Shown here: positions 15,262 through 19,020 of the stretch, in pieces
How the letters are laid out: the number at the start of each line of letters is the position of its first letter
Position numbering within the stretch: position 1 is the stretch's first letter
From: JBBITW01 sp037440525
GTDB taxonomy: Bacteria > Desulfobacterota > BSN033 > UBA1163
NCBI GenBank assembly: GCA_037440525.1
Contig: JBBITW010000054.1
Location: 1 to 19,020 of the forward strand
Reading direction: 5' to 3'
Length of the DNA: 19,020 bases
Program-made: the position numbers and the translations under genes
The notes under the pieces: generated by a model
Database searches by the model: none
The model's input: only the letters and a program-made list of their open reading frames with translations
What the model was told of the DNA's origin: nothing

Positions 15262-16263
15262 CTACTTTGGTGTCACCAATCTATCAGGGACTTTAATTCC
15301 CTTCTCTTTAAAGTATTTAATCGCTCCGGGATGAAGGGGAATAGGACTGTTCTCAACAATCCTTTCAGGCCTTTCTCCTCTCGATGCAGCAACTGTAGCT
15401 GCAATCGTATCCCAGTTCTCACAAACCGTTTTTAACACCTCATAAACAAAGTCCTCAGGTGTATCCTTATGGACATAATAGAAACTACCAATGGTTAAAG
15501 TTTCTATATCGAAATCTCTATTTGCCTTATAAGTCCCTTTTGGAATGATGCGGCTTGTTACGAATGGGTATTTCTCAACCAGTTTCGGAATCTTCTCAAA
15601 CTCCTTCTTTGCAATTCCAAAGACATTAAGTTCATGAACAGTCTCTGTCTCCTTTATCATCACCCATGGTTTGCCGATGATATTGGCATTTGCATCGAGT
15701 AATCCATCTCTTAATTGGGTATCGAGATCAGAGATTCCAGCATTTACATATCTTGAAGGTTTAATTCCCAATCCTTCAAGAATCTGTGGATAAAAGACAT
15801 GTGGACCACCTCCTATTGGTCCAACCCCTAAACTCCTTCCATTAAGGTCATAAATGCTTTTGATCCCAGACTTTTTTAAGGCATAGATCTGAAAAAAGAC
15901 ATCAAATTCATGAAACATTGCCCTGATGTCTTGATACTTTGTTCCCTTTGCCCATCCGATGCCATTCCATCCTTCATAAGCACTTAAAGCATGTGATTTG
16001 CCAAATGTTACCTCCTTCGCATTTGCAAGCTTTACATTATGGACAGATCCACCTGTAACCTCAGCTGTTGAAGAAATTCCCATCTTTTCATAAATCACCT
16101 TCGCAACCGCTGCACCATGGAGATATGCAACTCCACCAATTGAACCAGTCCCAATTGTAATGTTTCTTGGCCAGTGTTTGGGTTGGGCAGTGGAAAATGC
16201 AAGTGTTAAATGGATTCCAACAATGACTCCCAAAAGAATTATTAAAATACTTCTTCGTCTCAT
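15262..16263 (-). CDS. TAXI family TRAP transporter solute-binding protein (second copy)
   Basis: This 333-residue periplasmic substrate-binding protein of the TAXI class delivers its ligand to the fused TRAP permease encoded next. It begins with Arg-rich MRRR, a hydrophobic core (SILIILLGVIVGIHLTLAF) and a plausible signal-peptidase site at STA-QPK. The family segments ITIGTGSIGGVAYLHGAAVA, AEVTGGSVHNVKL, LNGRSLGVGPIG, DGLLDAN and YYVHKDTPEDFVYEV are all present. It is roughly two-thirds identical to the preceding gene with almost no gaps, showing tandem duplication. The largest differences near the putative pocket are GKSHALSAYEGWNGIGW versus GPSVSPSVYDGWHGTGW in its paralogue. GGAGGAG precedes the ATG at good spacing, and only 18 bases separate it from the first copy. 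The ligand is unknown. Confidence 0.93.
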   Translation of the reverse strand: MRRRSILIILLGVIVGIHLTLAFSTAQPKHWPRNITIGTGSIGGVAYLHGAAVAKVIYEKMGISSTAEVTGGSVHNVKLANAKEVTFGKSHALSAYEGWNGIGWAKGTKYQDIRAMFHEFDVFFQIYALKKSGIKSIYDLNGRSLGVGPIGGGPHVFYPQILEGLGIKPSRYVNAGISDLDTQLRDGLLDANANIIGKPWVMIKETETVHELNVFGIAKKEFEKIPKLVEKYPFVTSRIIPKGTYKANRDFDIETLTIGSFYYVHKDTPEDFVYEVLKTVCENWDTIAATVAASRGERPERIVENSPIPLHPGAIKYFKEKGIKVPDRLVTPK

Positions 16264-16281
16264 TTAAATCTCCTCCTTTCT

Positions 16282-17289
16282 TTATTTAGATGGAATTAAT
16301 GATTCAGGGACTTTAATCCCTTTTTCCTTATAATACCTTAAAGCACCAGGGTGAATGGGTACTGCACAATGCAAAATGGCCTCAGGCTTTGCTTCTTTTG
16401 CAGAAGGATGGGAAGCAATGATTATATTTATATTCTCAAATGTCTTTTTCACCACCTCGTATACAAAATCTTCAGGGGTATCTTTGTGTGTATAGTAATA
16501 ACTCCCGTAGGTAAGGGTCTCTATGTCATAATCCCTGTTGGCTTTATATGTCCCCTTTGGAATAATACCATTGGCAATAAAGGGATATTTTTCAAGAAAT
16601 CTCTTCAATTTCTTTGAATCCTCTTTAGTTATCCCAAATACATTGACATCAAAAACCACTTCAGTCTCTTTTACCAAAATCCAGGGCTTGCCTGTAATTA
16701 AGGAGTTTGCATCAACCAATCCATCCCTAACCTGGGTATCAAGGTCTGATGCACCTGCATTAACGAAACGAGATGGCTTAATTCCTAACTCATTTAGGAC
16801 CTCAGGATAAAAGATATGAGGTAACCCACCTATTGGTCCAACCCCTAAACTCCTTCCCTTTAGGTCGTAAATGTTTTTAATCCCTGATTTTCTTAATGCA
16901 TATATCTGAAAAAAGACATCATTCATGTGGAAAACCGCTCGAATATCCTGATATTTTGTCCCCTTAGCCCATCCTGTTCCATGCCATCCATCATAAACAC
17001 TCGGTGATACAGAGGGACCAAAAGTTACCTGATTGGCATTGACAAGCTTTACATTATGAACAGAACCACCTGTTACCTCAACAGAAGCTGGGATGCCCAG
17101 CTTTTCATATATCAATTTTGCAAAACCTCCTGAATAAAGATATACTGCCCCTCCAATGGAGGCGCTAGCTATTGTAACATTCTTTGGCCAATCCTTTGGC
17201 TGACCTGTGGAGATACTACAGAAAAAAGGAAAGATAATGATTGTAAATAAGAAAATTTTTAATCCCTGCTTAAATTTACCTCTTATCAT
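16282..17289 (-). CDS. TAXI family TRAP transporter solute-binding protein (first copy)
   Basis: This 335-residue periplasmic binding protein heads the TRAP block. The signal peptide comprises basic MIRGKFKQG, a hydrophobic core (IFLFTIIIFPFFCSI) and likely cleavage around STG-QPK. The mature part shows TAXI signatures: VTIASASIGGAVYLYSGGFA, VEVTGGSVHNVKLVNANQVTFG, TKYQDIRAVFH, LKGRSLGVGPIG, SDLDTQVRDGLVDAN and YTHKDTPEDFVYEV. It aligns with the next gene end to end. AAGGAGGT lies four bases before the ATG, the strongest ribosome-binding site in this block, consistent with the high expression needed for a binding protein. A TATACT -10-like box lies about 50 bases upstream. Having two different binding proteins beside one permease suggests two related ligands or divergence after duplication. 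Confidence 0.93.
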   Translation of the reverse strand: MIRGKFKQGLKIFLFTIIIFPFFCSISTGQPKDWPKNVTIASASIGGAVYLYSGGFAKLIYEKLGIPASVEVTGGSVHNVKLVNANQVTFGPSVSPSVYDGWHGTGWAKGTKYQDIRAVFHMNDVFFQIYALRKSGIKNIYDLKGRSLGVGPIGGLPHIFYPEVLNELGIKPSRFVNAGASDLDTQVRDGLVDANSLITGKPWILVKETEVVFDVNVFGITKEDSKKLKRFLEKYPFIANGIIPKGTYKANRDYDIETLTYGSYYYTHKDTPEDFVYEVVKKTFENINIIIASHPSAKEAKPEAILHCAVPIHPGALRYYKEKGIKVPESLIPSK

Positions 17290-17338
17290 GATTACCTCCT
17301 TTTTTTAAAAATATTTATTAACTTCTTCAACAACTCAA

Positions 17339-17344
17339 AGTATA
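17339..17344 (-). promoter_or_regulatory. Candidate -10 box of the TRAP operon
   Basis: TATACT on the minus strand lies about 50 bases before the ATG of the first TAXI gene. No good -35 box is found 16-18 bases upstream; the nearest hexamer, ATTAAG, is poor. The upstream flank is the left end of the MITE-like repeat at the contig end. Confidence 0.3.
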
Positions 17345-17372
17345 AGCCACATAAAATAAGGCTTAATAAAAA

Positions 17373-17427
17373 TCTAAATTGAGCGATTTTTTTACTAAAA
17401 GCCTTTCCACCAAAGGCGGATTCGCTT
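17373..17427. repeat. Left copy of the 55-base duplicate at the contig end
   Basis: These 55 bases are identical to 17528-17582, on the other side of the N run. They are the left end of the MITE-like element (terminal repeat TAAATTGAGCGATTTT at 17375-17390, then the TTTCCACCAAAGGCGG half-hairpin). They are either one sequence represented twice at two contig ends or two real copies of the repeat. Confidence 0.75.
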
Positions 17428-17527
17428 NNNNNNNNNNNNNNNNNNNNNNNNNNNNNNNNNNNNNNNNNNNNNNNNNNNNNNNNNNNNNNNNNNNNNNNNN
17501 NNNNNNNNNNNNNNNNNNNNNNNNNNN
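17428..17527. other. Assembly gap (100 N)
   Basis: Exactly 100 N, a conventional placeholder for a gap of unknown size. It sits in the spacer between the LarA-like gene and the first TAXI gene and is flanked by identical 55-base ends. The true distance and content here are unknown. Confidence 0.98.
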
Positions 17528-17529
17528 TC

Positions 17530-17667
17530 TAAATTGAGCGATTTTTTTACTAAAAGCCTTTCCACCAAAGGCGGATTCGCTTCGAGGGGATAATCATCAG
17601 TTATTGCGTGGCAATCTCATAGATTCCTCGCTTCGCTCGGAATGACAATTGAGAATCGCTCAATTTA
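17530..17667. repeat. MITE-like element, copy 2
   Basis: This element has terminal inverted repeats TAAATTGAGCGATTTT (17530-17545) and AGAATCGCTCAATTTA (17652-17667), matching at 15 of 16 positions when reverse-complemented. Its interior shares the ACTAAAAGCCTTT left part and the CTCATAGATTCCTCGCTTCG right part with copy 1 at 12942-13105, but carries a TTTCCACC half-hairpin instead of the TTTATTTATC segment. It is about 138 bases long, non-coding, and lies about 90 bases downstream of the LarA-like stop. The remaining spacer 17668-17760 shows nothing recognisable. Confidence 0.65.
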
Positions 17668-17760
17668 TGGAAAAATTAAATTTTATCTAACAAAATTTTC
17701 ATACATGCGTTGTAATAAAATGACCCCGAAAGAATTTTAGACAATAATGAATCACCTAAC

Positions 17761-19020
17761 TTACAAATCAGGGAAATATTGGAGCGTAGCATCTGGAACA
17801 ATGGCCACTCTTGTCCCGGGACCGTTTGTCTTTTTAAGAATTGTTAATGCCTCCTGCCAGTTCTTTACACGAATGATCTCCTCCGCAGGTCCGAGCCAAT
17901 CAAGCCCTGCTCGATCTACATATGGTGAAAATGTTATCATCCTCTTAGTCTTCGGGGGTAATGTCCTTTTCGGACCCCAGAGTCTCCCACCCATCTCCTT
18001 ACCAAAACTTCTACTAAGGTAATGGCATATCTGTCCCTCAGGGATATTACAGATAAGAACCAGATCACCTCCTTCCTCTTTAAGTAGTTTTGATGTCCTC
18101 TGAATGGCTATAGGCGCCTCATTTGCCTTACCATAGGCATTCGCCACAACAACATCGACTTCTCCTGGTGATTTTGTAGCATAAACCTCTCTTGCAAACT
18201 TAACCCCTTCTCGATGCGCCAGAACAACATCTCCAACAAAGAGGCCAATCGCCTCTCTTTTAAGGTTCACCACAACATTTACGATAATATCCAGCCCAAC
18301 CATCCTTGCCATCTCTTCAAAATCGAGCCTTATTACGTTGCCATCAACTTTACCAACACCAGTGGATGGATGGAGTTTACCTAATGGATCATCTGGAGTG
18401 GGTTTATCTCTTCCTGCAACATTATGATGATTTGCATAGATAGTATCAATATGGGCAATTCCATTAATGATCTTTGCCCCTCCACCGAAACCTGCTGTAT
18501 CATGGGGGACAATACAACCAATTGCAATCTTGAGATCACAATTCATAACTTCGCTGTTTATATAAACAGGTGTCCCGCGGGATGTGGTTCCAAGATATTT
18601 GCAGTTTTCATAAGGATTGTGATTATATACAGGAAATCTCTGAACCACCTTCTCCCCGAGCTTCTTCTTAAAGTCAATGGGTTTCATAGCCCCATGGGCT
18701 CCCAATGCTGAAATGAATCTTATAGATTCCTCCTTGATTCCACCTTCTTTAAGTTCATCAATTATAAAAGGCACAAGCTCAGATGCCTTTGTAGGACGAG
18801 TCAGGTCATCAAAGAGTATCACTACCTCCTTTCTTCCTCGAGCAAGTTCTGAAATCCTTGCTGTACCGATGGGATTTGAAAATGCATCCTTAATCCCTCC
18901 CTTTTTTAATTTGGGGAAGCTACTGCCTGGCATCTCGGTTACTTTAACCTTCCAATTAGAAGGAAAATCAATCCTTAATTCCTTATCCCCATACCATGGA
19001 AATTGTGGAAGATAAACTTC
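17761..19020 (-). CDS. LarA-like nickel-pincer racemase/epimerase homologue (DUF2088), N-terminus outside the window
   Basis: The protein is related to LarA, the nickel-pincer-nucleotide lactate racemase. Its frame stays open to the right edge; 419 residues are visible, and the part before the first in-window ATG (18933) reads EVYLPQFPWYGDKELRIDFP, a normal LarA N-terminus, so the gene is cut by the window rather than starting at that ATG. Counting from the edge, family residues are Arg75 in DDLTRPT, His109 in ALGAHG, His173 and Lys183 in PHDTAGFGGGAK, and His199 in ANHH. These match LarA Arg75, His108, His174, Lys184 and His200, the substrate, cofactor-tether and nickel positions. The catalytic core thus looks intact. 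Many LarA homologues act on 2-hydroxy acids other than lactate. No larB, larC or larE is visible. Its neighbourhood with an organic-acid importer suggests racemisation or epimerisation of an imported hydroxy acid. Confidence 0.9.
   Translation of the reverse strand, partial: EVYLPQFPWYGDKELRIDFPSNWKVKVTEMPGSSFPKLKKGGIKDAFSNPIGTARISELARGRKEVVILFDDLTRPTKASELVPFIIDELKEGGIKEESIRFISALGAHGAMKPIDFKKKLGEKVVQRFPVYNHNPYENCKYLGTTSRGTPVYINSEVMNCDLKIAIGCIVPHDTAGFGGGAKIINGIAHIDTIYANHHNVAGRDKPTPDDPLGKLHPSTGVGKVDGNVIRLDFEEMARMVGLDIIVNVVVNLKREAIGLFVGDVVLAHREGVKFAREVYATKSPGEVDVVVANAYGKANEAPIAIQRTSKLLKEEGGDLVLICNIPEGQICHYLSRSFGKEMGGRLWGPKRTLPPKTKRMITFSPYVDRAGLDWLGPAEEIIRVKNWQEALTILKKTNGPGTRVAIVPDATLQYFPDL

Noticed and set aside
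17761..18933. LarA-like gene starting at the ATG at 18933
   Set aside because: The frame is open all the way to the window edge and the upstream residues match the LarA N-terminal segment, so the true start is outside the window.

Overview
The window reads as a piece of an anaerobic bacterial genome, probably metagenome-assembled because it contains a 100-base run of N. The overall composition is AT-rich. A tungsten-type aldehyde:ferredoxin oxidoreductase, a UbiD-type decarboxylase, paired acyl-CoA dehydrogenases and a TAXI-type TRAP transporter together suggest a Desulfobacterota-like or other strictly anaerobic degrader of organic acids or aromatic compounds. The taxonomic placement is inference. 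Every supported gene lies on the minus strand, so transcription runs from high to low coordinates.

In transcription order there are four blocks. (1) A LarA/DUF2088 protein (17761 to the right edge, start outside the window). It is followed by a 471-base spacer holding a MITE-like repeat and the assembly gap. (2) A TRAP import block: two tandemly duplicated TAXI solute-binding proteins (17289-15262) and a fused 4TM/12TM permease (15052-13103), then a second copy of the MITE-like repeat and a decayed xanthine-dehydrogenase-family large-subunit gene (12923-11491). (3) After a 400-base AT-rich regulatory stretch, a three-gene block: carboxyltransferase (11089-9461), AOR (9382-7376), second carboxyltransferase (7350-5746). 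(4) After a 330-base spacer with an inverted-repeat element and a good sigma70-like promoter, a four-gene operon: UbiD-family decarboxylase (5415-3976), acyl-CoA dehydrogenase (3879-2701), a second acyl-CoA dehydrogenase (2651-1518) and an MmgE/PrpD-family protein (ending at 51).

Together this looks like a catabolic island. A carboxylate is imported by the TRAP system and processed as a CoA thioester by carboxylation or decarboxylation (carboxyltransferase pair, UbiD), dehydrogenation (ACAD pair), possible hydration/dehydration or decarboxylation (MmgE/PrpD) and ferredoxin-linked aldehyde/acid redox chemistry (AOR). No CoA ligase, biotin carboxylase, biotin carrier, UbiX or Lar maturation gene is visible, so these must be supplied elsewhere. 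The substrate cannot be read from the sequence.

The most interesting signal is the carboxyltransferase pair. Each has one near-canonical and one degenerate half, and the degenerate halves are opposite. This suggests an obligate heteromeric carboxyltransferase built around a single good type of active site, encoded on either side of an AOR gene.
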